The notes under the pieces were generated by a model, which saw only the letters and a list, made by a program, of their open reading frames with translations, was not told the origin of the DNA and did no database searches. From Camarhynchus parvulus (Eukaryota > Chordata > Aves > Passeriformes > Thraupidae): a DNA stretch of 64,000 nt. Within the stretch, counting starts at the first letter, position 1; the number at the start of each line of letters is the position of its first letter. Shown here piece after piece: positions 12,868 to 26,050 of this stretch. The position numbers and the translations under genes were made by a program. The stretch is from the NCBI RefSeq assembly GCF_901933205.1, contig NC_044584.1, forward strand, positions 14,859,001-14,923,000. The letters are read 5' to 3'.

Positions 12868-12916
12868 AGGTGTGCCTATAGGGACAGTTTCTCTTTCCTT
12901 TCCTCCTACAGCTTGT
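12868..12916 (+). repeat. Dispersed 49-bp repeat, copy A
   Basis: This segment matches 14030-14078 at about 44-45 of 49 positions, in the same orientation, 1.16 kb apart. Shared blocks include TAGGGACAGTTTCTCT and CCTTTCCTCCTACAGCTT. The flanks do not match, so the similarity stops abruptly on both sides. The repeat family is not one I recognise. Confidence 0.75.
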
Positions 12917-14029
12917 CTTGCTTTTCAGAGCTTGTTCCCCATCTCCACTCAGTAATCAAGTACCAAATATAGAGACAGCATTTTTGAGATTACAGCCTGG
13001 ACACTTTGGAAGCCTTTTGGCAAAACCAGAGTGCATTAACACCCGCAGGTTTTGGAGCTCTATTTTCTGGAGTATTTAGTTACTAAAAAAACTAATCCTT
13101 GCCTGCTTATTCTACTTTTGAGAGACACAATCAGCATTTTCCTGCTAAATGGGTTGAGTACTTCATAATATCAAAGAATTTGTGCCAGGGTCGACCTTAC
13201 TGTGACTGGAGCTCCCTCCTTGGAGAAGGTTGAAAGCTGCATGGGCAGGCACAGATGGGAGAGGTTTATTGCAGGTATGGGAGCCCAGCTGATGAACTGC
13301 AGTGCTAGGTGAGGTATTTTATTCAGCTTTTAGCTTTGCCTTGCATGTCTGCAGCCTATTAATCCATTCCCAGGAGACCTATTGTAATTTTCCAGACACT
13401 TGAAAATTTTCAAGCAGATGTCACTTTAAACAAAACCAAAAAACTTGGAGACATATCTGCTGATCCTTTCTGGTGTCTGCAAGCAGTAATTTCTACACTA
13501 AAGTTGTTCATTCTTAAAGTAAGAGAGGGACAGGTTGCAATATCTGACTGGCAGCAATATTCTTTACATTCAAAAATGGAAATGTGGAAAAGGGCTGCCT
13601 GTTACGATGGAGAAGGAAAATTTGGGAGTGAGCGCTTGGTTTTAATCCTGAAAAGGTCTGGAATAGTAGTTTCAAACTGGGATATGTCTTGCTAGGAGAA
13701 ACCTTTACATAAGCCTTTTTATCAGCCCCACTCAGGCAGATAATGAAATTATCTGGAAGACGAATAGGGAAATGCACTTAGGAAAACACCAGTGCCAAAA
13801 GCTTTGCTAAGTGCTATTTAATTAGGGAGCTTGTCTGCAGGTGGCTCACACCTGAGGAATTTGAAATTTATTGTCATAGTATGGTTATAACCTCCCATTT
13901 ACCCAACTCCATACAGAGATGTTTGAAACTGGATAATCAATGTATCCCTCTCCTTTGCAAGCTATAGATTCCCAGCACACACCCAGCCTTCTGCACCATT
14001 TGAGGGCAACCACAGAGGTAACAGCATCA

Positions 14030-14078
14030 AGGTGTGTCTGTAGGGACAGTTTCTCTCACCTTTCCTCCTACAGCTTCT
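14030..14078 (+). repeat. Dispersed 49-bp repeat, copy B
   Basis: Direct-orientation partner of 12868-12916. Differences are scattered substitutions (for example TGTGTCTGTAG against TGTGCCTATAG) with no gap, so the two copies derive from one sequence. It is not part of a longer duplicated block that I can see. Confidence 0.75.
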
Positions 14079-17000
14079 CCAGTTCCCAAGGATTTTGTTA
14101 CCTGCACATACAGGCGACAGATGAATACACTCATTTTCCAGTTACCTCACTTGCAGCAGTTTATGTGGGAAGGTTCAGGATGCTGATTGCTCAGTGTGGT
14201 GAGAGCTGCTGGGCAGATGAGGTGGTGCTGAGGTCCACCAGCTTTCCTTGTCCTCCTGAGCAACATCAGGGCCGATGCAACCTGGCAGCTCTAGCTCAGC
14301 CACCCTCAGACTGTGCCATTACAGGTGCTCAGGAGGGTGCTCCTTCATCCCCTGTGTCAGAAGAAAAGAGGAGCATAAGCAGAAGTTGTTTTCTGTCTCT
14401 CCCACTCAAGAGTTAACAAAACAAGAACACTTGTGAAGCTGGATGCCCCAGTCGCTCCCTAAGTGCTGAGGTGGTGAAGAATTAAGAACTTTGCTGGCTC
14501 AGTCAGGTCACTTCATGAGCATCAGAAAATCAGGCAGCGGACTGTGTTACCCATCTGTCAGGAAAGCTACCAAACAGCTTTCAATTAATTATTTTTAGGA
14601 GGAATGCAGATTGTCTTCACCTGGGACAGGGCTGCTGCAGGCCAGAGTCTGTGCTCACAGAGCAGAGCTGCTCTAGCACAGCCAGTGCAGCTTGGCAGCC
14701 TGTGACAGCTGAGGATACAGCCTCTGCTCATTTTTGCTTAAGCCTTGTAGAACAAAATGTTTTAACACATGATGAGTGTTAGGTTTCTCAGTAGTTCCAG
14801 GTAATAATGAGATTCTGCTTGAACTCTTGGTGTTTGAGACTCTATCAGCAAACTTGCAACTGTTCCAGCTGAACAAGTTGTGTATTTAATGCCTTTTTCC
14901 TCTGAGCCAGAGGAAAGGGTTTGCAATAATTATAGAAATAAAAGGCATGGACAAAATAGGTTTAATGTGTAAAATCAAACCATGTATCTATGAATATGTG
15001 AGAAGACATTGAGAGGAAATAATACTCATTGCACAGACCACTGAACGTGCAAGGCAAGCTCATGCAGTGCCACCTGATTTATGGCAGGAGCTTCCCAAGA
15101 CAAGAAGTTTTCAAGGTTCTTTTCCCTTGCACTGTCATTCTCAACCCCTCCCTTGCACACAGGCAGGCCAATTACTGGGAGAGCTCAGAAGTTTCTGTCA
15201 CAACTCCAGCAGTTTCTCAAAACAAGTATCAGCTTAAAAAAGCATGGGAGGTTGAAACGGAAGAAAGCTACAGGGATATAGCTGGAGGGGGAAAAGGGAG
15301 GGAACATCACTTGTCGACTTCCAAAGCAATTGTGGATATGGATTGCATGGAAGGCTTCTCATCAGCAGGGAGTCTGACAGGTCTATCAGGGGAGAGTTCA
15401 TCTACTTCTGTAATAGTAGTTATTTGAACAACTAGAGATCGATATAGTTTCTAGGGGAGATGCTGCTATTTATTGGGAAATAAGAGAGAAACACTGGTGA
15501 AAGTTTCCTCTCTGTTTCTACAGTAACCACCATCAGAAGGACTGTGCATGTGTTTGCTGGCTGGGGTTCAACCTGGATGGCTGCAGAGCTGTGGCAGGCT
15601 ATGTGCGTCACCCACAGACCCCATGGCTTTGCCTCGAACTCCTCAGGGCTCAGGGGTCACACAGTGGGCAGTGAGGGATGGGTTAGCCCCTGGAGGAGCT
15701 CACTTGTGAAATAGAATTCAGCTCTGAGTTTGCAGCTGCCTCTGATGGGGTGTTTAGGCAGGGAGCCACCCGTGGGTGCCTGTGAGTGATTCTTGTGGCC
15801 CCTGCTGCTTCCAGGCTCTCAGGAGCAGCCCTGTGTGCAGGAGCAGTGTGCTCTGAGCCCAGGAGGCACTCTGTGCCCCAGGCCCAGCTCATTCCTGTGC
15901 AGAAATATCCTGGGTGTTGCAGGCTGAGATTCCTAGAGCAGGGGAGTGAGTCTGTCTCATTCATTGCATCCTGGGACACTCCTGGCTCTGTCACCCCACA
16001 GGAGGGGGATGTGCAGGGCACTGCTGCCCTCCACCACCACCTCATCCCACAAATATCCATCACTTCAAAACAACACTCTTAGGATGTGGGCACCTCAGGG
16101 TCTGATTAAGTCATGATTAGGGAAACAGTAAATGCTTCTGCAAGATGCATCATCAAAGCCAGGCAGAGACACTTCTACTATGTTAGCAAACACACCTGCA
16201 ATATCTTTACCTTAAGTGAGCTATAAAGTTGTCTGCCTCCCCTTCACTGTTTACTTTGTGCTCCTGTTTTCTGCACATGCTGCAATATTTTGCTCCTTAA
16301 GAGGTGTGTGTGATAAGCTCATGAATAACAAATGAGGATTTATGTTTGTGGATTGTGAAATGATATTAACGTGACTATTACTTTTAATCTTTGCTTTTGA
16401 ATGATGTATTGAGCTGCAGGTAATCCCAGAGGGATGTTATTCGGGGCTGAGCATTGAAAATGTCTCCTTCTTTTGTCTTCCCTCCTATTAAGTGTGGAAT
16501 TGAATGTAGAAAAGTGAAGGAAGTAGGGCAAACACAGGCTCTCTGATTTAATGCCTTATTTTATAGTCTTAGACCCCTACCAGCTGTATCTTCTGTGGGG
16601 AGGAGGGAAAAAAAAGATGAGAAATTCTGAAATTCTAAACAAGCTACGTTTTTTGAGAGAAATTACAAAAGCCTCTCCATGCTAAATCTTGATCTCCAGT
16701 AATGAACACTGAAATTTGCTGTTTCCAGGAAACTTTCATTCACTTAAAAACTCAAACCTTCCTTACTGTTTGGAAAGGAGCAAATGCATTTTCTTTGCAG
16801 CTTCTGATTATCAGAACTGGGAGCTGGACTGAATTTTGCAGCCCAACATTTACCATAATAGTAGACAAAAGCAAAGTGCTTGCAATTCTATTGGAACAAA
16901 ATTGAATAGACTGTCTCTCCAAATTTACCCTTTTCCAGCTGACTGTGATAGGATGCTATTTCTTTAAGAGGATAGTTTAAAAATGTTCTGCAGGGCTGTA

Positions 17001-17435
17001 AATGTGACAGTAAAAATACGATGTCTGCGATGGCTTCATGCAAATATCCCCCCCTCCATGCAAACATATTTGTAAGTAAACAGAAGATCCTGCCATCTCT
17101 TTAAATCCACTGTTCATTTCACAACATCAACAAATGTTGGTTATTATATTTGCATATCAGCAATACTGCTGACAACTTCCATTCCTATATTATTTTTGTA
17201 CCTCTGATGGTAGAACTAGCTAGACAGTAAAGGAAGTTTGGGGACAGAAGGAGAAATACCTGATACTATTTAAATTCTCATTTCTCCTTCAGATATGCTT
17301 CTAATAAACATATTTCCATGACAGCCATCAAAACCAACTCTGTGCCACCTGCAGGGGTGCTTCAAACTTTCTGGGAATTGTACTTGGGGTTTGCACTGGA
17401 CCTTCTGTAGGCTGCAGCAGATGTGCCCCAGGGAG
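14079..17435. other. Unique non-coding sequence, partly AT-rich
   Basis: No gene is recognised. The interval 16120-17300 is AT-rich and complex rather than simple, with TGCAAAT- and CATGCAAA-type words near 17035-17065. It resembles the composition of conserved non-coding elements, but conservation cannot be judged from one sequence. A 158-codon frame at 13940-14416 has no known motif. Confidence 0.5.
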
Positions 17436-17560
17436 CAGGGCTGCTCCTGGAGGGGACAGCAGGAGGATGGCTGCTCCTGGAGGAGGGTGGCTGATCCTGG
17501 TGGAGGGTGGCTGCCCCTGGAAGAGGGCAGGAGGAGGGTGGCTGCTCTGCTCTGCACTGC
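17436..17560 (+). repeat. GC-rich imperfect repeat (GGCTGCTCCTGGAGGAGGGT)
   Basis: Degenerate copies of a roughly 20-30 bp unit containing GGCTG(C/A)(T/C)CCTGG and GAGGGTGGCTG run head to tail. Spacing is irregular. Stop-poor composition in this array produces overlapping open frames on both strands (17270-17938 minus, 17391-17804 plus) that show only low-complexity protein sequence. Confidence 0.75.
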
Positions 17561-18217
17561 TGGGGCTGGCACAGGGCAGGGGAGAGCCAGCTGCAGGGGA
17601 AAACAGGGTGACCAGTGTGGGTTGGACCCCCCATCTCTTCCAGAGGCCACTGCTGTCCAGGCTGTGTCAGAGCTGCAGCCTGTGGGCCTTAGGAGGGCAC
17701 TGGTCAGGACAACTACCCTGAGTGATGGAAAGTTCCCATCCTCTCTGGGAATTGCTGGGTGCAGGAAAGCCAGGACAGGTCTGGCTGGGGTCACTGAGCT
17801 ATAGGGTGCTGTGTCACCTCCTCCTGTCCCCACTGGGGCAGGAATGCAGAGATGTGCCCAGGTACTGCTGGTGTCAGCTCCCTGCCTTGCACAGGGTGAC
17901 GCTGCAAAGCCACCAGGCACTGCTGGAAGGCTGGGCATGGACTCCCACCTCTCCTCCTGAGGGGTCCTCTAGCAAAAATACTGTGGGTAGCTCAGCTGAA
18001 GGTAATGCAGGTTTACAAAAAATGGGGAAAAGAAGCCTACAACACTTGGGAAACTTGCAGTGGGTTGGACTTGAAATGTGGTCCCTACTATGGGGCTGAG
18101 CAGAAATGAAAATTCTGTGGCCCAAGGCTGCCTGGGGAGGAGCAGGGTCCCCTTTCAGGAGCAGAGTGACTGCAGGTCTGCTACCCTTGGGTACTCACAG
18201 CTCAGGCCAGTCAGGGT

Positions 18218-18271
18218 GGATAAGGGGTGAAGGTTAGGTCCCTTTTGTCCTTTCCAACCTTTACTCTGTGA
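18218..18271 (+). mobile_element. Degenerate CR1 3' tail
   Basis: The order GGATAAGGGGTGAAGGTTAGGTCCCTT, then CTTTCCAACCTTTACTCTGTGA in separate blocks, matches the layout of an avian CR1 3' end (GGT-CCCTTCCAACC-x-ATTCTGTGA), with a small insertion in the middle. Nothing upstream is recognisable as ORF2, so this is a short old fragment. The match is by eye and could be partly fortuitous. Confidence 0.45.
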
Positions 18272-21200
18272 GACATTTTAAATTTCAGAGGGAATTCTTA
18301 TTCTTAAAGCTCAGACAGTACTGTCCTTGAAAGCTGGTAGACCTAATTATGAGAGGCTTAGAGGGATGGTGAATAGATCATCTTCGCTTCTTGAGTTAAT
18401 CTTGATATATAATGCATGGCAAATATTGTCTTGTTTCTTTTAAAAACCGTCAGTGAGAGGAAATTCCAGAGACGGGAAATGCAATCTTTCAAAGGATTAA
18501 GAGAGAACTAACTAACATGAACCAGATCATTAGCTTTGTATTTTCTGTTCCACCTTCTGATGCCCATATTTCACTCATGAGGATGAGTTGGAATGACTCC
18601 AAAAACTAAGTGGAAATTAATTTCTCAAAGGCTGATCTGAAAGTTAAAATGCATTTCAAAATCACTTGCTTTTCAGATCCCATCCATTTGCCCTGAAGAA
18701 AGAAAAAAAAAGAATGCTTTATGTAGCAACACAAAGTACAAGTTGAAATGAATCTGGGTGAGGCACTGCAGGAGGTTCAGGGGGAGGCAGCCAGTGAGCC
18801 AGGGCTGCTGTGAAATGGCACATCAGCCACTGGGAAGGTGTTTAACAGGTTTAAAAGGGATGCTTAAAGCAGAGGATTTTTAAAGGAAGCTGGGAGGATG
18901 ATGCAAGGAGGATTATACACACTGCAATTTCCCCTGAAATTTTAAGATATCAGAATTAGGTTTTTGAGGGCACTCCCTATATTATGAAACCTACCTTACA
19001 GAAAAATCAGGAAAAAAAATCAAAGGTTTGATTTTATTTTCAACATTATGTTCTCTAATACACACTATTTAAGAAGCTATTTTCAAATTGAGACTAATGC
19101 TGATAAAATGTTAAAATTCTTTTCTTCCTCTAAAGCATGATTTTTATGATACATAAATTGTAATCTTTCTAAAATGGTAAACCTATGGAAAGTTTAATTA
19201 CTGTAAGATTAATTTTTTTTGTGACAAAAAACTGCATTGCAGAAGGTTCCACAGAGCTCTTTTGCAACTGGCTTTAGCATGAGCATTTCCCATTTTATTT
19301 CCACTGCAAATAAAAAAAGAGAGAGGTAATTAATTGGGTGTTCTACTCTGTTAGAAACATTCTCTTCTGAACATATCTGAGCTCCAAATAAACACAGCAG
19401 AACTGGGAGAAAAGTAGGGCTGTTGTGAGGTCTGATTCTAGGCTCAGCCTCAAATAAAGTTCCTCATTTTAAAGCTGAGAAATAAAGGGTAAACCAGTGG
19501 TGCTTTGGGTTATGAATACATTTCAGATCTTTGCTGAACTATGACATGAGGCTAACAATGATAAATATTGTGAAAGTGATTAAAGCACAGAAATGCATTT
19601 GTATTATTAATATTAGGTAATTAAGGTCCTTGTATCCTTCCTAGCTGGTATTACAGAGAGGTAAGAGGAATCACAGTGACATTGATACCTTCATTTCCAG
19701 AAGTGCTGAAAAGCCTCTTCTGCCACTCTTTCCATGTGCCATGGTTACACTGAGCATCTCCAGGCAGTCCCAGGGCAGCAGAACAGTGGCACAAGTCAGC
19801 TGGTTTCAGATCCATCCTGCAGAGCAGTTTGGAAGGGATTTCTCTTGGCATGGCACAGGGAAGAAAGGATCAAGTGCTGCAAATAAGGTATGAATCATTT
19901 AATCCTGACACTTTGTACTGTGATTCACATTGCAAGTGAAAGTATGCCTTGGGGTAAATAAAATGCTGACTCTGCAGGAGGAAGTGTCAAAATCAGTGTG
20001 GATTTTAATAGCACTGGATGTTAGCACTGACATTTCAGTGTGACTGACTGGGGAGATGAGTTACCACGTGCCAATCTAGCTGAGAAAAATGCCCACTAAA
20101 TCAGAGCAAAAGACTGAGTGGGAGTGACTGGCTCCTTCCTGCTCTGGGGAAGCACCAGGGAGGAAGAAGGAAAGCTGGCCAAACTCTCTGGAGGAATTCT
20201 TTGCACCACTGCAGCACTGAGGTTTCCAGAGCTGCTGTGTAAACTTCTTTCTTAATGTTTAACCTAATTTGAAAAATAAAATGCAGTACCCATGAAAAAG
20301 TCCCCTTTTTTCCACTCTTCAAATGGGTATTTTCATCCTGTTCAACCTATTTGCACTGAGTTAAAGCCATAATTGCTAATGCTGTTTTGGTTCAGTGTTA
20401 TTCTGGACAAATTAAGGCAATTATCTAGCTCACAAATATATGTAAAACTCTCTGGTACTCTCTGTAATTGCCCTTGAAGTTCAAATGTCTGATGTTTAAT
20501 ATGGCCTGTCCCATTAAGTATTGTTCCAAGTAAAGTCAATGGTAAAAGTCCCAGTGACCTCAGGGATGAAGGTTCACACCCTTAGATTTGGTTCATCTTA
20601 GTTCAGAGGGAAATTTTGTTTTCTTTTAATTCACTAGGTGGTAGCAGTGTACAAATTGTGTTGTGTGGGTTTAGTTTTTTTTTTTTCTCCTTAGTTCTAA
20701 TCAGACTTGCTTCAGGACCTTCCTTCAATTCCCAACCCATCATTTATTAGTCTTGCACTGAGTTCTTAAGGGGAAAGGACAAAAGGTTTTAAATACCCTT
20801 CTGAAGGGATTCCAAAACTTGTGCCATCCTGCAGATGTTTTCTTGTGATGGGCAGAAGCCACACTGCATTGGAAGAGAACAGCTACTGCTGGTCAGACAA
20901 TGACATCAAGGCTGAGTTTAAACACTTTCATCCAGCCATCATATGCAAAAAGAAGAGCAAAACATCAAATCTTCACTAGTTCTGTGTCCCTTCCACCAGT
21001 TTTTACTGAATTGCCTGCCATGTGTCAGGCAATGTGATTAAATGAATGTCCATTATTATTCCTGGGAAAGCCACAGTGTTCAGCAAGGGGTAATCTAGCT
21101 GACAATAGGCAAGAGGACTTGGGCTTCCAGACTACTAATCTAGGTAGAGTTCCTGCTGAGTGTAATCCATATTTTTCAGCGGTGGATGTGCAGATTAATG

Positions 21201-23224
21201 AGAAGCTGTCATTTGGAACAGATGTTGCTGTTTTGTTCACTTTTATCACTGCACATTCTGGGATTAACCTCCTGATCTGCATGTTGCTACATGAGCATTA
21301 ACCATTTCTTGGGAGACACAAAGGGAGGATTACAGAACCCCCTGTGCAGTCTTTCTCCAGAAACTGATTTCAGACAGGCAGGTATAACCTGTGACATTTC
21401 ACTTTGCCACTACCCTGCCCTGTCTTTTCCGTGACCATGGCCAGCCCTGGGTGGTGCTCTGAGGGAGTTGGTGACACCAATGTGACCTCCTTCCTGCCAA
21501 AGTGCTCCTCAGCATTTCCCCAGAGAGTCTGTGTGCCCCTGGCTCCTCATCTACCACTGCTCACCCCTTCTTTCACAGTTTGCTCTGCTGCTCAGGATCT
21601 TCTGGGGGCTGGGGTACATTACAGTACCAGATTTACCCAAAGCTAACTCCAGAGCAGGGGCTGTGCTGCTGTGGGTTATCTCTAATTTGGGATCACAGCT
21701 CATCAAGCACACAGGGGGCTCCTCTCCAGGGCTGTCTGGTCCTGCCCCTCTGTGTCTGAACAACCCTGGCCAAGGGTGACTGCCTCACCCAGGGCAGCAA
21801 CTTGAAACTAGATCAGCGTTTTTTAAAAATATGCAGCTCTACATTTCATCCCTAGTGTTCTACTGCAATAGATTAGGGATGGAGGAATAATAATGGGAAT
21901 TTGAAGGGCTCTATCAGAGAGACATTTTTAGCCTAAAAACGTGTGATGCTAAGTAAGATGAAGATATTTATGTACTGATAGATAATGGCCAGAAGTAGCA
22001 GAGATATGATGAATGCAATCCTCCAGTGAGTAGCAAGCACCAGCTGTAGTTATCCAATATCTCTGTCTGATCCTAGTGGGATGCAGATAGGAGCCTTATC
22101 ACGGAGTAAAACAGAGTCCTGACTGAATCAGACAGGCTGACACTGGCATCACTTTGCAGAAGTTGCTCTATATAAAGCTTGCAGCAAATGTTATTTTCTG
22201 GTAGCACAATGAAATAAATCCAGGGGACATTTGCAGGAGAGCTTTCAGAATTCCTCCAGGCAATGACTGTGGAAGAGACACTGTAATATAAGCACACTCC
22301 TGCTTTGTGCAAAGCACGGTGAGACAGGCAGAATTAACATTGATGGGAGAAGGAACACTCAGGTTTTGTCAAGATGTTTAAATATCTGATGTCATTTTGC
22401 CAATTTGAGTAACTGAGTGGCAGGAATATACTGGGTTTTGTATGTTATTTTTGGCAGCAAATGAGATACTGAATTTTTAAATGCTCGTGCAAATGCAACA
22501 AAAAAAAGGTCGTTGTAAATAGATGTCATACTTTAATGAAATGTCCATTTTCTAAGTCTTTCTATAATACCTTGGGTAATATGAAACTTTAATAGTGCCA
22601 GAAAATAAGCCTAAAATATATGATAGAGATGATGATAAAACAAGACAGACAAGATCAGATTTCCATTTTCTTTTGGTCCTTGTTATTTCATAATTGCTAA
22701 CAAAACTTTCAGAATAAAGGTCTCAACCTAAAACTTCAGCAAGGAAATGATTCACACCTGGAAAGCAGCAAACAAAATCTTCCAGTTCATGTTGCAAAGA
22801 TGTGAACGAGAGGAAAGCAGGGTATATGCTGATTCTGTGTCATCCTCATCCTACAGCTATCACTTAGGAATTAATAAAACATACAAGGCTCTGGTGCAGC
22901 TCCATCCCTGCTGGCTGCTGCTCTGGTGATACATTGCAATAATATGCCAGTGATAATATTCCAGTAATAAATGATGGCAATATCCCATCAGATCCTCATC
23001 ACTCCAGTGATGCACTGTGCCCATCCATCAGCAGGCAATGCAGTTTAGGCATTAGTGGAAGAGGCAAATTTCATTGTACATGCTCTGAACACAGGGTTTG
23101 ACATAATGCAGCATATGGGATATGGGATGGAGCAGCGACTGCACATGGAGTGTGCACTGCAGAAATGGGCTCTTCTCACTCTTTGAATACTCAAAATCTA
23201 AAGGGAATGTGAGTGTGCAAACCG
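18272..23224. other. Unique non-coding sequence, no gene seen
   Basis: Mostly AT-rich complex sequence (18280-19660, 22320-22720) with a GC-richer interval at 21400-21780 that yields several overlapping meaningless frames. The stretch 21150-21300 contains GATTAA words and looks like high-complexity regulatory-type sequence. No transposon ends are visible. Confidence 0.5.
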
Positions 23225-23273
23225 TCATAGAATAGGATCACAGGTTCATTTAGGCTGGAGAAGACTCCTAAGA
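23225..23273 (-). mobile_element. CR1 3' tail fragment, minus strand
   Basis: Reading the plus strand, TCATAGAATAGGATCACAGG, then TTCATTTAGGCTGGAGAAGAC and TCCTAAG is the reverse complement of an avian CR1 3' end (CTTAGAGGTCTTTTCCAACCTAAATGATTCTGTGATTCTATGA-like). Only the last roughly 50 bp of the element is detectable, with several substitutions and a shortened body. Confidence 0.65.
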
Positions 23274-24680
23274 GTGGTGGAAGTGCTTGGGAATTAGCTC
23301 TCCAGGTTTTCACCATCCTGCACTGCCATGTGTTGGGTGATTGTCTCTTTGTAGTAATAATACAGCAAAATGATGTGGAGGGCCCTGGCAGGGGGCCCCC
23401 CATAGGTCAGGGGGCTTTCAATTTAATTTGTGACTGCTTCTCAGTGATTACTGCCAGAGGGCCTGTAAACTATTTTGGGAGTGCCAACCAAGTCTTCTGC
23501 AATAATGGTGTGATATTACACCTGACATGCATGTAGATGGACGAGTAATTGGAGGGAAAAATTAGAAATACTTCTCATCCCTAATTATTCTTTATTTCTT
23601 TTATTTGGCAGCTGTCTTCACAGGAAGCTTATACAGATGCAAATCATCACAGCAGTGACATTTTCTCTGGAGCCTTCTCATATGACATAATTCATAGATA
23701 ACTCTCCAGTGAGATTCCCTGAAGACCTGATGCATCCCAGCTCCCAAACAGTGATGTGAGTTTGGGAAGTCATGCTGAATCACCTGCCCACAAGCAGGCT
23801 TGAGCAGAAGGGAAGATTTTACTTCGGAAGCCAATGCAGCAATACCAAGAGGGTTAAGGGAAGAGAGTCCATTTTGGGTAGCAAAGTGCAGTTTCAGATG
23901 TTCAGTTTTGATGACAACAGACCAGAGAATTAAGCAATGCACTTTAAAGATTTTTCTTAGCCTTTCTGATACTGAATTTCTCCAGAGGAATTCAGTACCA
24001 GCCAGCTCTGTGATCAATAAGTATGCTATTGATGGAGAGCGAGGGAAGGACTTAGAGAATCACTAAAGGTCAGCTGACTTGTCCCTAAAGCTCACATGCT
24101 CAGCATCTGTTTCCCTCTTAGGAGTCAGACTGAGGCAATGAAATGTACCCAGGAAAGAGGTTAGATTTTGTATGGCTGGCTGAAATTTGTATCTCTCAGC
24201 ACTGAAGAATATTAATTTCTAGGGGCTGGTCATGAGGAATCAAATTAGTCACTTCTGCTTCCACTGTTCTTTGATGCAAAACAAGTAAGATTGTTCTATT
24301 TGAGTTCAAATAAAAAACCCAAGCCAAGTAAAGCATCAGTCACAAAACTTGGAGCGCTACAGTTTTATCACCCAAAATGCTGCTATTGTAAATTTGGTTC
24401 AGCTGCAAAGACTGCATCTTTTAGTACATTATAAATAAACTTTTCAGGATACTGTTGCAAGAGTCAATGCCACATGCTGTACAAAAAACAATTAGAAGAA
24501 AAGAAAGTGAGGAGAGGTGAGGATCTCCGAGTGGAATATACACGTTTTAACCCTGCAGAGCACCAAGAGTCACAGGGGCAAACTCCTGGGCTTGGAACAT
24601 TTTGCCTGCTTTATTTCCTTTCAAGAGTGATAGTGGGACTATAGCCTGAGATGGGAAAAATATCCACCTCTGATATAAAG
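23274..24680. other. Unique non-coding sequence
   Basis: No coding or RNA gene is recognised. A short perfect GC palindrome, GGGGGCCCCC, sits near 23391-23400. Two overlapping frames on opposite strands at 23601-24066 have no family features. Confidence 0.5.
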
Positions 24681-24699
24681 ATTGTTAGTGATGAAAACT

Positions 24700-26050
24700 A
24701 TCACAACCTTCATGGAACTGTTCCTCTTCTTAGGAAGCCTGAAATTATGTCTGGAACATACAAAATTTAGGTTGCCTAAAGTTGAAGCAATTTTGGTTCT
24801 ACCACAGATTTCCTTGTTCAGCAGAGGTTTCTGCTTTCTGGTGGCTTTTACCTTTCCAGTTATTTACTCTACAGCCAAGTTATTATGTGCCTTTCTATTC
24901 TATTTGACCTTTAGTACATCTATTGATTTATTTTCTTTTAAACTTCCCAAGTCCAAGGTTTTATTTTGTCAGCTGTATAGCAATGTTTTCCTGAAGCCTT
25001 GGTGTATTTGTTAAATGTTCTTCCTAAGTGAACTAGGCTAATAATCTCTCTAAGATTACCTTGAGCAGCTATATTTTCCATCCTTGATCAGCATTAACAG
25101 TAGCATGCACCTTCCAATCTCTGTTAATTGAATCAAATATGAGCTTTTCCTTTGTTGTCCCATACTGAACTCAGCCTGTCAGGCTCTGTTGTCTCAGCCA
25201 CCTTGCCCATACTTTTTAATGAACTAACAAGGAACTAGCATTTTCAAAGTTTTCTGGAATTCTCTCCTGTCCATGAGTTACTGAAAAATGAACATTACCT
25301 GCCAAAAAAGCTTCGCAGCCAGCTGTGTTAAAATTTCTCAATGCAAATTACCCAGAACTTCTGATTTAAGTATGTCTAACTACAGTAGCTGTTGATTAAT
25401 ATCCTCTTTAGTTACAGTAGGAATAGAAAGTATATTACCATCAGCATCTAACAAATACTTCATCCTTTCTTGCAAATACAGAATAGACATCTTTATTGAT
25501 TTTTTTTTTTGCATTGTTGCTAAATAAAAAAGAAGTATCTGTTGTTTCTGTTTGGGAACAGACCTATCGGTCTCTTTCAAGTGGGTTTTTTTCCACTCCA
25601 GAAATGTTTTGCAAAAACTGTTCCCTTATTAATGTTCTCAATGACACATTTTTGTTTTTGTTATCAATTATCTATCCTCTTTTACTATCTCATTTTTCTT
25701 TTTTGTCCTTATTGGTAAGACTTACTTTTATGGCTGCATTCACTTCCTACTGCAGAGGTTTTTGATTTATTATGCTGAGTTTATTCTGTTGTGTTTTTAC
25801 AAAGATACAGCCTTCTTTCTCCACTTTAAATAAGATATCCTTAAGTTTTTCTTACAAAGCTCTCATATTTTCTGCCTTATTTCCTTCTTCCAGTTGATCA
25901 TGCTCATAATGCTTTTTGGCTTTAAAAAGCCAAATTTCTTAAGGCACCACTGTATTCTGTGCTGGTTCAAACTTCATTTTCCTTGCATGTAGCAATATTA
26001 GTTGAATTATTACCACTCATATGTCAATAATGAAGCCAAGATTGGTACTT
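24700..26050 (-). mobile_element. Probable ancient CR1 LINE ORF2 relic, minus strand
   Basis: The plus strand here is strongly T-biased (for example 33 T against 10 A in 25681-25740), so the minus strand is A-rich, as CR1 and other LINE sense strands are. Minus-strand translation of 25380-25580 contains FYLATMQKKKS and KYLLDADGNILS (LLDADGN codons at 25454-25434). This matches by memory the CR1 ORF2 segment between endonuclease and reverse transcriptase (LAT-x-KxNKK...LLDxxGN). About 57 codons further on, near 25275, the minus strand reads GQERIPENFENAS, which resembles the TGEVPEDWKKAN motif at the start of the CR1 reverse transcriptase. The usual separation is about 100 codons, so a deletion is implied. 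Frames are broken by stops and shifts. The outer limits are estimated from the base skew. Confidence 0.5.

Noticed and set aside
17270..17938. 222-codon minus-strand open frame
   Set aside because: It crosses a GC-rich imperfect repeat and translates to low-complexity Ser/Pro/Gln-rich sequence; an overlapping frame on the other strand is equally open.
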